64,000 nt of DNA from Halichondria panicea (Eukaryota; Porifera; Demospongiae; Suberitida; Halichondriidae), in the NCBI RefSeq assembly GCF_963675165.1, contig NC_087380.1, positions 6,704,071-6,768,070 of the forward strand. Direction: 5' to 3'. Positions 1 through 11,112 of the stretch are shown here, piece after piece (position 1 is the stretch's first letter; each line of letters begins with the position of its first letter). Position numbers and translations under genes: made by a program. The notes under the pieces were generated by a model. The model did no database searches. It saw only the letters and a list, made by a program, of their open reading frames with translations, and had not been told where the DNA came from.

Positions 1-58
1 CTTCAAAGGGCAGTACATATTCTACTACCGTTTTGAGACATCACAAGCTGCTAACCAT

Positions 59-399
59 AGCCCCGTTTACACGACACCTAATCCGGGTCGAATCTGGATT
101 GAATCCGGGTCAGATTTTTCTGAGTAGTGGGCATAGTAAAATGACCACTAATTTCATTTGCGCAAACATTGGACTGATAGGAAGCTACAGGCTTACTCTA
201 GAAACACCCACGAACATGTACAACACCTCAGAATTAGCCCTTTGCGCTTACAGCTAAACCGCTTCTGACACAATCTGAACCACCTCCAAAGGTGGGTTGG
301 CTAATCCGGATTAGAACCCGGATAAGGGCTGTTTACACGAATGTGGTTAAGTTTAATCCAGATTCCAACCCGGATTAAAGGCCTCGTGTAAACGGGGCT
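59..399. mobile_element. MITE-like element with 16-bp terminal inverted repeats
   Basis: The two ends carry a perfect 16-bp inverted repeat (AGCCCCGTTTACACGA at 59-74 and its reverse complement at 384-399). Inside there are further inverted copies of an 'AATCCGG(G/A)T' motif, so the whole 341-bp element can fold back on itself. CAT flanks both ends and could be a 3-bp target duplication, but that is weak. No coding capacity is seen; it looks like a non-autonomous DNA transposon. The superfamily is not assigned. Confidence 0.8.
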
Positions 400-1442
400 C
401 ATGACACTCTAATTAACCACGTAAAAGTGGGCGTACAATAACTGTACGCCCACTCTTAATTAAGCTTGTGGTTGATTAAAGCGGCATTGGTTTGTGGTTT
501 GCAGCTGCTGATGTCATCAAAACAGTAAATTATGTAGCTTTTCAGTGTTATCTCATCTCAGCAATGGAATAAGCATATAGGATTTTCTTGGTATCAACAT
601 GTAGTCCATTTATCTGTTAACTTACTATAGAAATTTGAAAGCTAAGCTATTAATTTTTCAGAAGTTATTACTCTAACCAAAAGTGTACCTAAAAACCAGT
701 AAATCATGAATTATTATAGACACTGTGAACATATGTAAGACCCATAAAGGGATGGTCAGGATACCTAAACCATTGAACAATTATGTGATGCAGTCTAGGA
801 CTTTAGCTGTACAAGATTACTGTTTTATTACTCTAACCGATTACCCACTATATATAACAATTTGCTGTTGTTCTATTAATCACCACAAACCCACCACCTT
901 ATGTTTCCTTGGAAACATTTTGAGTATGTTGTAGCTTGGTCATTCACCTCCACATTGGTATCAACACCATTTCTTAGAATTGTTCCAATCGAAAGATATT
1001 TACATTTAAGTACAGCTACTCACAAATTTGTGGTAATTATACTCTCTACATATAAGCTGTATATTATGTATTCATGAATATAAAGGTGAAACCTGCAAAG
1101 TTGTGCAATAAGTTGCTGAGGGAAATTAAGCTTATTTATAGGCTCTGTGCGTGGAAACCGACACTAATGCAGGCACATGTGATCACTATAAATGTTAGCA
1201 TGTTTGTGTTATCTTTATAACTTCTCCAGGCCTGTAATCTGAAATCTGAAAAGCACCGAAGCTGAATTAAACTATTTCAACAATTAATGGGTACGTTCTT
1301 TCTATAGTTGCTTATATAATAAGCATAGTTCGTGGCTTACATGTATATAGCTACATTTGTAAGTTGTGTATACATAACTGTATGCATGCATGGCTGCATG
1401 TGTCTCTGCACATGTTGATCCTAATTCCATGTATATAATATA
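400..1442. other. Intergenic or intronic DNA, no gene recognised
   Basis: This stretch is AT-rich, with no reading frame that resembles a protein I know. It ends at a convincing AG acceptor (1441-1442) before the exon at 1443. Upstream exons of that gene could therefore lie here or left of the window, but I could not identify them. Confidence 0.5.
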
Positions 1443-1961
1443 GCTACTGGATTCGGAATCAAAACCAAGTATAGTGTACCATGTGCAAACAAGATATCTC
1501 TTGATCTGAATTGCTGGGATAATTGGAAAGCATACAATGGGAAACTCGAAGGCTACATCTACAAAGCAACTCATGGCTGCCATAAGGGTCTTTGCATCCG
1601 ACAACTTGACAACACCGATAATATTGCCAGATTGGATCTTAACCTGATTGATAAACAGTCTTCCTGGGCAGTAAATATAGTTCCTTGTCAGTGGCGTCCA
1701 GAAGATCTCCCTCTTTTTCGAACCACAGACACTTGGAACCTGACATTACTGATAACAGCCTTGATTAATTTTGGGTCATCTTTTGGCAATTGGAATCTTT
1801 GCTGTAGCAATTGCCACAAATGGTCCAGTGGCTTTGTTGAATATATTCAAGATTCTAACAAGTACGAAATCTTGAAAGCAAAAAATGATGTACAAATTCA
1901 GGATGGGATGGAACTTATAAGATACAGCAAAAGAAATGACTGCAAATTAGAATATGTATGA
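1443..1961 (+). CDS. Terminal exon of an unrecognised Trp/Cys-rich protein (partial)
   Basis: An open frame of 172 codons starts straight after an AG acceptor (1441-1442), is preceded by a stop in the same frame, and ends with TGA at 1959-1961. A poly(A) signal AATAAA follows at 2077-2082. The protein is rich in Trp and Cys, with local motifs such as NCWDNW near the start and CCSNCHKW near the middle, and it looks soluble and folded. I do not recognise the family. The start codon and earlier exons are not visible. The frame is real by length, splice context and the poly(A) signal, but the function is unknown. Confidence 0.5.
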   Translation, partial: ATGFGIKTKYSVPCANKISLDLNCWDNWKAYNGKLEGYIYKATHGCHKGLCIRQLDNTDNIARLDLNLIDKQSSWAVNIVPCQWRPEDLPLFRTTDTWNLTLLITALINFGSSFGNWNLCCSNCHKWSSGFVEYIQDSNKYEILKAKNDVQIQDGMELIRYSKRNDCKLEYV

Positions 1962-2798
1962 TAATGACAAACAATAGCAGTAAACCTATAATTTTTATAC
2001 TTAATTTATTTGCTTCTGTTCTAAAAATATACGTACATCTATTTTAATTGTGTAAAAATATCTACCTATCCGAACTAATAAAAGCTTTAGATCTGCGCTT
2101 GCCGGGTGCATGGAAACTAGAGCAACAAGTGACTATATATAATTAATGCAGGAAATAAATTTTACAGGAAGTGCGGTCACTTAGCAGCACCCAGAAACAT
2201 GATTTTATTAACAGTGGCACTGTGTAGAAAATTAGCATTTGACGTTATTGATTGCAGTATGATGGGCTCTCTTTCGGTGATTAGCCGGAATTTGTAGTGT
2301 ATACCAACTGCTGTAAATGGTCCGGTCAGTGGCAAGTCGAGTTGTGCTTATAGGCCTTGGTAGATTATTCTCACCTATGTATACCACGAGCACATGACTG
2401 TTAAAACGGTAGCCTGCCATGCAATGTCAAAGAGTAATTATTATTGTCCACCAATTCTATCGTTTCCAAAGTAACTGGAGGCGCATGGGCGGCCACGGAT
2501 ATAGTATAGTTGATATAGCCTTCACACAACTAGTTATACTAGTTTAAGTACTGGCAGATATGGCCACTCCAACAAAGAACTTAGTTTCCCGTCCTGAATT
2601 CTCAGAATTTTGACGAGGGCGAGCTCCATTATCCAATATCATTATAAATACCATTGAAATGTACTGGCCTTGTGGCTTGATGTGATGTCATATTAAGGGA
2701 ATAAAAAGGGTACAAAGGTCAACAATGGAAATAATGAGGTAGGATGAAACATGCGCGCTCATATGGCAAGCCAAGTGTAACAAAATTATCAAACCGTT

Positions 2799-2893
2799 AC
2801 CCCGGGGTGACGATCACCCTTACGCCGGGGTAAGCATATATACCCCGGGGTGAAGGATAAGTTTACGTAGGGTGATGAATCTACCCCGGGGTA
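2799..2893. repeat. Cluster of four TACCCCGGGGTA-type palindromes
   Basis: Four closely spaced copies of a GC-rich palindrome lie in AT-rich DNA: ACCCCGGGGTGA at 2799-2810, a one-base variant TACGCCGGGGTA at 2821-2832, TACCCCGGGGTGA at 2841-2853 and the perfect 12-bp palindrome TACCCCGGGGTA at 2882-2893. Spacing is about 10 to 30 bp. Other GGGTGA/TCACCC half-sites lie between. It could be a folded-back repeat or a cluster of protein-binding sites; the sequence does not decide. Confidence 0.7.
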
Positions 2894-3265
2894 GATTCTT
2901 GTGTTTTTTCGCATACTCAGTGTGCACTTCAGTGCTCTAGTTATCAGTATACTTGACATTATGAATTAACGGGTAGTGAATTTTAGTAATTAACACTAAA
3001 TTAATGAAAATGTACTTTTTTGGTAGCCCTTTTTTTCATCTAGCTATATATCCTAAACCCTAAACAGAGAAAAATCTGAAAATGCAACGTCCTTATATAT
3101 ACACTCCCCATACCTAGCACAATGATAATCGCGGTTGGCCAACAGCTAAAATTGCTACCCGTCACCATAAGGTACTACCAGGTATAACGCTTATTTTGTG
3201 ATAGGTCAAATTTAAAGCTAAAATTACTGACTGACAAGCACCTATGGTGAAAAATGCATTGATAT

Positions 3266-3520
3266 GAAGTTTACTAATCAGAGCTAATCAATGATGTTTA
3301 CTATTCATAGCCTAGTACACTGTTTGGCCTAAATATGTGATTAACCTGTTTTGTAATGTTTTAAACACATAATTTGGTTATAAGTTTCATGAAATTGCCT
3401 TTTATGGTAAAATAGTATAGGCTACGAATAGAAGTTTACAAGAACTAATCAGAACTAATCAATGATGTTTACTATTCATAGTCTACATTGAGTGCCTAAA
3501 TATGTTTCGTAATGTTTGTT
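3266..3520. repeat. Imperfect tandem duplication, period about 165 bp
   Basis: The block beginning GAAGTTTAC at 3266 (with AATCAATGATGTTTACTATT, then CCTAAATATG) returns at 3431 with the same order of motifs and some divergence. No coding potential is seen in either unit. Confidence 0.7.
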
Positions 3521-3828
3521 ATTCTCATTACGTAGTTATTTAGAATTAAACGTATAATTGTTGGTATAAGTTTCTGTTCTCAAATGTTGTCGCCTGCACT
3601 GATTCATCATCACCGATGAATGGACCCAGCAACCAGTCAGTGATTCCAGGTAATCGGTGGCCTGCATTCGATTCCCAGAAATTGATCTGCAAGGCAGTGA
3701 TCTCACGAATTCACTTATGAAATGTTGCAATTCATATCGAACTGTATACATGATGTAGTGGTTTTCACTGTATATATACATAGGCTAAACAGTCTAGGGA
3801 GGTACTAAGTCGTCTTACTCCAGTTTAA

Positions 3829-4715
3829 CCCTTTCCCCGTTGAAGCCGTCATATGACGGCCACTCTAGTGGTCATTTTCAAAAATTCGTTGTGCCCACTG
3901 TGTTGGAGCTATGCACACGCTGTAGGTAGCAGCACATGTGTGGTGTTGAGCTGCTCTTTCACATGGTATCTTTAATATGCTGCCTCGAGGTACACTTTGT
4001 ACAGTAATGTCGAAAGAAAAGTGACCGTTTGATAATGTTTCAAGATCTTTGTAGTACAATCTCAGTGAGGTTCTAAAGTAGCTAGACAGTGAGAATATCG
4101 ATGCTTATGGCCTTGTTGAGTGAGAGGACTGTGACTGGGATCATAGCTAGATAAAAAGCTACCTCAAGCTAGAAAATATAGAGCCTGAAGGCCTGAGGAA
4201 GAAGCTCTTGCGATGGAACAACTTCTTGGATCTGGTAAGTCTAGAGTAGCATCTGTAGTCTTGATAGCTTCAGTATAACTGTATTTAGGCTAGTTAGTAC
4301 AGCAGTGGACATCATGAGCCACCATTGAACTTGTAAACCTGTGTGTAGGTGAAGAAAACATTTCCCGGGAAAAGGGCGTCTGCTGATACGACCTCGCAGA
4401 GAACTTTCTGCAGATCCTGATTGAACCATGTCACTGTGAGAACATTGAGAACACTTATTTAGTGTCTTTAGCCACTCTGTGCCTTCATACAATATTATTT
4501 GTGTACATAGTTGTGAATGTTTGTAAACAATTGCTAATTAGTGGGGGTGGTCAGTTGCTAGGTAACGAAGATGGTGTTAAGATACCTCTGGGGTCTGCGC
4601 TACCTGTAGGAAATAGTTACAAGTCATTTCAATGTATGGTTCATGACATACAAATTTTTAAAGAAAATTGTTATTTATTCTGTATTTTCTTGTTTTAATT
4701 AAAACGGAGAAAGGG
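3829..4715. mobile_element. piggyBac-like non-autonomous element flanked by TTAA
   Basis: TTAA at 3825-3828 and at 4716-4719 bracket an 887-bp element. Its ends are CCCTTTCCCCGTT and, inverted at the right end, CCCTTTCTCCGTT (12 of 13 match). A TTAA target with ends beginning CCC is the established signature of piggyBac elements. A perfect 16-bp palindrome, GCCGTCATATGACGGC, sits just inside the left end (3846-3861). I see no intact transposase, so it is probably a deleted, non-autonomous copy. Confidence 0.75.
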
Positions 4716-4897
4716 TTAAGTGATGCTAGAAAGCACAGCAGTAGATCTATCACAGGCACCATACTACACTATACCACTAACATCGAAGAAAGTCTAATAT
4801 AAATATTGTGTGCGACACATTCTATTGCCATGTGACCAATAACACATGTCCCACCTCCTCTGACACTATACAAGCCCCCTTAGCTCCTCCTCTCCAG

Positions 4898-5014
4898 GCC
4901 TTCAATGATCAAGTGCGTATATAGTATTGATCAGCAACATCACAGAGCTCGTGGGTCAGAAAGTCAATCTGGCACAACAACCCTCTATGCAGATTGGACG
5001 CTTAGAGCTTATAA
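4898..5014 (+). pseudogene. FARSA: Phenylalanyl-tRNA synthetase alpha, last-exon fragment (broken)
   Basis: After an AG acceptor (4896-4897) the sequence encodes (R)PSMIK, then, in another frame, SNITELVGQKVNL and SMQIGRL. These match the C-terminal end of the cytosolic PheRS alpha subunit. An apparent insertion of about 10 bp in the IKYGIS segment shifts the frame, and the normal stop after the C-terminus is missing. No other FARSA exon lies immediately upstream, so this is an orphan fragment. It is one of several FARSA pieces in the first 34 kb. Confidence 0.7.
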
Positions 5015-5398
5015 CTGTGTATAGAAGTGTTTATAATGAAAATGAAATGTATATTCTTTGTTATGACTTTTGCTTCCATATTTGGGCATGTTACGCGTGT
5101 GTTGTTGTAAGTACTTTAGCTTCTATAGCCACCAGCTTTGCATTACTGATATAAACTGTAATAGTTGAAGGTGAGCTGAAACCGGCATTTATAGTAAATG
5201 TATACTGTCAGAGCTTACTCGCGTGTTGCGCATTTTTAGTCTGTAATGATCACGAATGAATCAGTTTCGGAGTCTGTTGTATACATGTTCTCTTTGGTAT
5301 TTAGTTACTCCGTTTTTGGTTGTGTAAATTTGTGGTCTTATAATTATTCTTATGCTCCTAACCCTCTGTAATTCTAGGCACACCAAAACATCTTAACA

Positions 5399-7332
5399 AT
5401 GGCTGCCGTCCTCTCAATCAAGTCCCTGGAGGAGCTCTGTCTCACTCACGTAGCAATGACACTGGAGCAATACTCGACTGACTCTCTGTCACTACTACCT
5501 AAAGGTTTCAGATTACAGCTACTCCACAAGATACCAATTATTGACATTTGTCGACTAGAAGATACTGCATTTGTCACAGGGATCGATATGGAGCCTATTT
5601 GGAAGCAAATTTTTGTTGATTTCGAATGTGTCAGGAGACGATGTATAACTTCTGATGATGCTGTCAATGAGGTAACTGTCGGTGATGTGATCCCTTCATC
5701 TATCCAAGGCTAATGGAAACATCATTTTTTTAGTGTTTTTCTTGACTTTATTATACATGGTAAACGTCATTACGGTCACTTTAATACGTATGATGAAGCC
5801 TCTCTGGAACAAAGAAATTTCATTCAGTGAATTATATCAACTACTTGGTAGCAATGAAGTGCAAGAATTCCACTGCTAGAGAAAAACTGGTTACAGCTGG
5901 TGCCAATTATCTTCTGCCTATATTATCCTACCAAGAGGAATGTGAATCTTGGCATAGTAACAAAAATAAGTTTCAAGCTAGGCATTTTAAAGCACCTCGA
6001 CGCAGACCTGGTACAGACCCCTTGCCCTGTCTACAATACTGTCTACCACCTCCTGGAAAGGCTTACCATGAAGCTTGCCGAGCTGAACAGTTTGTCCCAC
6101 CTCGATACACAAAGTTCTTCTCTGAAGGAAGTTCCTACTTGCCAGACTCTACTGCACTGGAACTGATTGCTGAAAAGTGTAACTTTCAACCAAAAGAGAT
6201 GTGTGTGGTTGTTTCTTATTTGGTTTTGATGGTTCCATTTTTTCTAAAGCCTGAAAGAAATGACATTATATGGTTGGGAAAACTCATGAAGAATGTCGAG
6301 TCTCTTCGTATCATAACAGGTCGTAATTGTAGCAATGTGTGTGAAGCAATTCCATCGAAGATTTTACAATTAATAGTGCAGCAGGATAAGCCAAAACTTA
6401 CTTCAGTAACGATAGATTTTTCGTACTCTCGTTCATAAAATTTTGAAGATGTTCTCAACTCTCTCCCTCCTGTTCTTACCTCTTCATACAGTGGACTGAA
6501 GGAACTCCATATCAAGGTTGAATCTAGTCAGCTCCCAAATCCTGATAGCCTGATGGTAATATTTGAACACCATTGCTCACTGCACACTGTTTCGCTCGGG
6601 TGTCGTGATCCTATTTGTGGTAAATTAGACATGTCGATGTGATTAATAAAGCCTTGGCTTCAAGTATGCTTTACCAAGCCTTCTCTGCGCCATTTCAAAC
6701 TCTCTCTATCGCCAATGCCTACCCATGTTATGATGGACATCCTGGCCATGTTTCTCTCTACCCCACAAGAACAGACTCTTACCTTCAGTGCTATGGATAT
6801 TAAGAGTTCAAGGTATAATAGTTTCTATATACATGCACATGTCACATATACGCTTTGAATTGTATGCCAGTCTGTTTAATGTATGGTACATTTTTTATAG
6901 CAACCAAGGCACTCTATTTAATGAAAGACAACTTTTTGAAGACTCGATACTGCAACTCAAGTCACTGGAATTCTGTCAGTGCTCTTTCGGACCGTCTTTT
7001 ATGAATAGTTTGTTGAGCTTCCCTCCTTTTAATGTGAAGAAAATCTCAATGATCGAGGGAAACAAACAATTAAAATTAATACCCTACAATTTGCCAGCCA
7101 CCCTCGTGTTAAACTAGAAGCGTTAGATATAACTGACGTAAGAATGGATGGATCTGAAGACGTCGATATTATTCTGTCAAAGAACTCTCTGAAAACTGTA
7201 CAGTTTATGAATTGCCATGGCATTGATTGTACTACCCTTCGTGAAGCAGCTTTCCGACATGGGTTCAATGTTGAAGAGATCAAAGAATCTAGAATGTGTA
7301 GATATATACCGTTAGTAGAATGTAGTCTGTGA
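5399..7332 (+). pseudogene. F-box-like/LRR-like family, copy 1 (disrupted)
   Basis: This copy aligns along its length with the intact copies at 25497 and 29370. The ATG is at 5399, and the first 55 codons are almost identical to theirs. It is broken by an in-frame TAA (5711-5713), a frameshift near 5800, a TAA (6436-6438), a TGA (6640-6642), and another frameshift near 7060-7100. The family's single phase-2 intron is still recognisable (donor 6813, acceptor ending 6900). The motif PPRYTKFFSEGS is retained near 6097. Its 5' leader resembles that of copy 2, but its 3' half is of the intron-bearing type. Several independent lesions make it a clear pseudogene. Confidence 0.85.
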
Positions 7333-7432
7333 TCATGTGTTTGGTCATTATAATTTTTTTTTGTGCTCACTGCATTAAATAAATGTACCAGGCAATCATG
7401 TTTATCAGGTGACATACAAAATGTATTTTGGT

Positions 7433-8076
7433 TACTGTATAGCGCGATATTTTTGAGTCACTTATATTTCGTGGAATGGCCTCTAAAAGCATTTTGTTCA
7501 TGGGGGTTGATTGCTTACTGGAAGCCATGGTTTTGTTTGAATGTTATTATAAATTATTACTTAACTTTGAGTCGTCATAACTTCAGTTTCAATAGAGTAC
7601 CAGCACAATTATAAATGTAGTTTGTAGCCCTCTGTAATGTCTATCTAATGGTGTATTTAAATCAGTAGAGATAGAGAAAGTTATATTCTCTGAGAAAAGC
7701 CATGGCGAAACCAAATCGTCCTGTTTTATTACCAAATTTGAGTCGTCATAACTTGAGTTTCGATAGAGTACCAGTGCAAATATAATGTAGCCCTTTGTAA
7801 TGTCTATCTAATGGTATGTTTAAATCAGTATAGAGATAAAGAAAGTTCTATTCTCTGAGAAAAGCCTAGCCTCGATCCCAGGCCGAGTTTTCGCTTTTAT
7901 AACGGTTAGGCGAATAACTAGTCGAGGCTAAGAAAAGCCATGGTGAAACCAAATTGTAGGAATTCGGCCTGTTTTTAATTATAGCAGATAATAATATTTT
8001 CGTGGACTTAATTTTTGTGTATAGGATTGCTAACCAAATTAAGCCTCTCGAAAAATTCGTGCTATAATTATGGTAA
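7433..8076. mobile_element. MITE with TATAGCGCGA-type ends, containing an internal tandem duplication
   Basis: The left end reads ACTGTATAGCGCGATATTTTT and the right end is an imperfect inverted counterpart (AAAAATTCGTGCTATAATT). Both are followed inward by text shared with the element at 54691-54917, including TTTCGTGGAATGGCCTCTAAA. The middle holds two copies of a unit of about 170 bp starting GAGTCGTCATAACTT (7569 and 7741). The second unit is interrupted by the 64-bp insertion described separately. No protein is encoded. Confidence 0.65.
7867..7930. mobile_element. 64-bp miniature element with 9-bp target duplication
   Basis: Its ends are TAGCCTCGA and TCGAGGCTA (a 9-bp inverted repeat). 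It is flanked by a perfect direct repeat AGAAAAGCC (7858-7866 and 7931-7939). The neighbouring tandem unit (about 7686) has a single uninterrupted AGAAAAGCC, giving the empty site for comparison. A 9-bp duplication is typical of Mutator-like elements. Related ends with the motif CCTCGATCCCAGGC occur near 15300 and at 38315-38374. Confidence 0.8.
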
Positions 8077-8828
8077 TAGTTACATCACCAAAGCAGTCAA
8101 TTTTGTTTAAGTATTCTGCTTGTTCTGATCACCATAGCAGGGGTTGTGAGTGTACATGCATGTCTGTCTTATACATGAATTATGATGTATATATAATTAT
8201 TAGCTAATGTATATGCAATAATGCTCTGAGCGAGCAATAGATTAACCTCTAACCCCACCCCCATTGCATTATGTGCTTATCAATTACAGTGAGGTCTCAT
8301 ACTGGGTGCTCTATTGTGCGGCAGTGCCGTATACCTGCTCAAGCTTTTCTATTAAAAGTCATTCGCAAACTTACACGATATATACGATTTCCACTCATTC
8401 TGTAATCTGCTCCTGGTAACTGCAGTGATGGTAATTTTGTGTGTGCATGCATTCTTATGTGGATTTTCATTATTGGTTAATTGTGCGTGTGTGGGCGTTG
8501 TTGGATTCTGGTATCTTAGCAGTGATGGATTTCTATTGAAGAAAGAAACCGTATACTACCAGAAATGTCTTAATTATATGCCTCGAGGCGTAGCCGCACG
8601 AGGGATACGATAAATGTCTGTCTATTCCAGCTGTAATTGCTCACTGTTACAATGCGACGAAAACTATAAGTCAATTTGTGTTAAGGTTGACCTTCATGAT
8701 GTTGTTACTTGCGGTAACATGCGATATCATGGTATCTAGCTACTCAGCAACCAAAATCTGTGGCATAGCTACACCCTTTTATACAGCAATTATGCATTTG
8801 CCATTCCACTTGAATTCATTAATAGTTC

Positions 8829-9065
8829 TACCGTATCTAGCGGGTAGTTTCGGGGGGCCAAGTATTCGTGGTTGAGCAATATAGTATTTCGCCAGTTCGT
8901 GGATCTTATTTTCGCGATTGCTGCTTGCACTGCATCGATCAGCTGCATATTTAGGTCGTTTCATTCGTGGGTAAATATTCGTGGTCCATGCAGTGTTCAA
9001 CCATGATCGAAAACAATGAATATTTTGCCCCCTCTGGAAATTATACCAGCTATAATACGGTAACG
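8829..9065. mobile_element. MITE with TACCGTAT ends
   Basis: The left end TACCGTATCTAGCGGGTAG is matched in inverted form at the right end (CAGCTATAATACGGTA), with matching GGGGGC/GCCCCC blocks inside. It contains several TTCGTGG motifs, as other elements here do. It lies directly upstream of the FARSA exon at 9107. It has no coding capacity. Confidence 0.7.
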
Positions 9066-9106
9066 AAATGTCCACATCCTCATATCTCCCCCATGCACCC
9101 TCCTCT

Positions 9107-10815
9107 CTATAGATACCAGTGATTGAAAGCTGGGGGGAGGAAGCACAGAAGAACATCCTCCGCACACACACCACAGCCGTTAGTACTCGCATGCTCTACA
9201 AGATAGGACAGCAGGAGAAGTTTACTCCCGTCAAATACTTCTCTATCGATCATGTGTTTCGCAACGAGACACTGGATGCTACTCACCTGGCAGAGTTTCA
9301 TCAGATTGAGGGAGTGGTGGCCGACTATAACCTAACACTGGGTGACCTCATAGGAGTGCTTAATGCTTTCTTCCGCAAAATCAGTGAGACCTGATCGATT
9401 ATGTATGTTATGGGTGTGAGTGTCTTTACAAGTGCATGTATTAGTATAGGTATAGGGGGGGTGTGATTGCTCAAATCAGTTGACGTTAATAGCCTTATAT
9501 GATAGTATTTAATTGTGCGGGTGCGTTATTGGCATGGTTTCAGGTTTGACGATAGGCTACAATGTTGTGGTTCATTGAATCCAGGCTGCCTTTCAGAAAA
9601 CTCTAATGATAAGTTGCTATATATATAATTATGGCTCTGTTACAGTATTGTGAGGATCAAAGTGCATGCACATTACCTCCTCCATTACGCATGTCCCCTA
9701 ACTACTGCTATACCCCAGTGCACATAGACTAAACGATGGTACTGTCAGTGTTCCACTCACTTTATACTGTGCTCGAGCAGCTATTCCTACCTGCGACACA
9801 CCTGGTCACTATCATTGCACTGGTGTTACTATTAGGAGGATACATTAATGGTGGTCTTGAACGTCTGTCTAGGTCTAATGTCCTCCATAATTAATGTTCA
9901 TTGTGCTCTATTTTTACTATCCATAGCTGAGTATGAAGATAATTGTTAAAGCTCGCAACAATCTTTTTAAACATCTACATTGAAAATGTTGGTGCATCCT
10001 TCTCTTTAACAATCATGTTACAGGCATCACTCAGCTCCGGTTCAAGCCTGCCTACAACCCTTACACTGAACCGAGCATGGAGGTATTTAGTTATCACCAA
10101 GGTCAGTGAATTGATATACATCATTGTATTGCCAAGGGGAAGTCTAAATCGTGAGCCAATCACTTTTCAACGATTGCATTTTGAAACTAGATCTGTTAAT
10201 TGGCATGCACTGAATTACATGATTTTTCCTGGGGTATAGGCCTAAGGCCCTGATAAATTCTGCTTTCATTCTACTTGAAAAATGTGCCTGATATGTAGAC
10301 AACATTAAATAAGACGTAGACATAAACACAGCAACATGCACAACATAATTAATTTGCCATGAAACGTCGTTATGCAAACTTAATATAGGCCTAATGATCT
10401 TTACCAAAAATGGACATTGATTCCGGTTTTAGACATGCACGTGTATTATGCTAAAATTATTCCGAGCATAATTTATCAGGGTCTCTCTCTAGAGAGGTGG
10501 GCGTATTTACCATCTGTTGTATTCATAATTATATAGAGTGCATGGCATCTCAGTGTGTATATATATAGGTGTTGCCTTTTCCTTAGTCATTCTGTGATTT
10601 GCATTTGTTTGCTTACTTTTAACCATTATAGTTGTGGTACTTGTTTTGATTGTGCTACACACTACACAGCTTCATCCTCTTCCCTGCGCTGCAGCCAGGT
10701 ATACCTGCTAGATCCGCCCCTGGAAGCAGCAAAGGCCCACGATGATCAAATATGTTATCAGCAAGGTCAATTAACCTCGGAGCTGGAGATGGTCCACAAC
10801 AACCCTGTGCCAATT
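9107..10815 (+). pseudogene. FARSA: Phenylalanyl-tRNA synthetase alpha, core and 3' exons (incomplete copy)
   Basis: The exon up to 9383 encodes the class II core of PheRS alpha: [30 protein letters not shown] and [12 protein letters not shown]. It ends at a GT donor (9384). The next exon, 10024-10101, gives [20 protein letters not shown] and ends after YHQ, joining in phase 1. The following exon (LKKW to SLER) is missing except for its last bases (TCTCTAGAGAGGTGGG near 10480-10498). A degenerate C-terminal exon (MIKY..., CACAACAACCCT) remains at about 10731-10815. No N-terminal exons lie upstream. The two good exons are open, but the copy cannot make a complete enzyme, so I call it a pseudogene. 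Confidence 0.8.
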
Positions 10816-11112
10816 TAATTTTACGCTTATAATTAGAGCTTATAGTTATAACTGTGTGTTAGATCTTAATAATCACTAGATATTCAACTGATGCAGCTTC
10901 CATAAAAATATATTATAAAGACTGTAAGGTTGTTATCACAATTTGATCAGCTTATTACAATTACATCGACTCATGATCATGACCATGCATACGTATAACA
11001 ATACTCAAATTTTGATCCTGAAAAACGCTTATAATTAGTATAAATATATACGCCACTACTGCATGTAGTTCTAATCCTTGGCTGTTTGACATTTTGTAAA
11101 CTCCTTGGCTAT
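10102..11112. other. Spacer with FARSA relics
   Basis: Apart from the degenerate FARSA pieces near 10480 and 10731-10815, no gene is seen. The stretch is the convergent interval between the FARSA copy (+) and the MATH gene (-). Confidence 0.4.

Larger units (their letters stand above)
1962..3824. other. Gene-free spacer with short repeats
   Basis: No convincing exon was found on either strand. The spacer contains a cluster of CCCCGGGG-centred palindromes (2799-2893) and an imperfect tandem duplication (3266-3520), listed separately. Confidence 0.5.

Noticed and set aside
4241-4698. Small frames inside the TTAA-flanked element
   Set aside because: Short, without transposase motifs; no DDD catalytic pattern could be placed.
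9384-9394. TGA stop closing the FARSA core exon
   Set aside because: It lies after a good GT donor at 9384 and so is intronic, not a premature stop.
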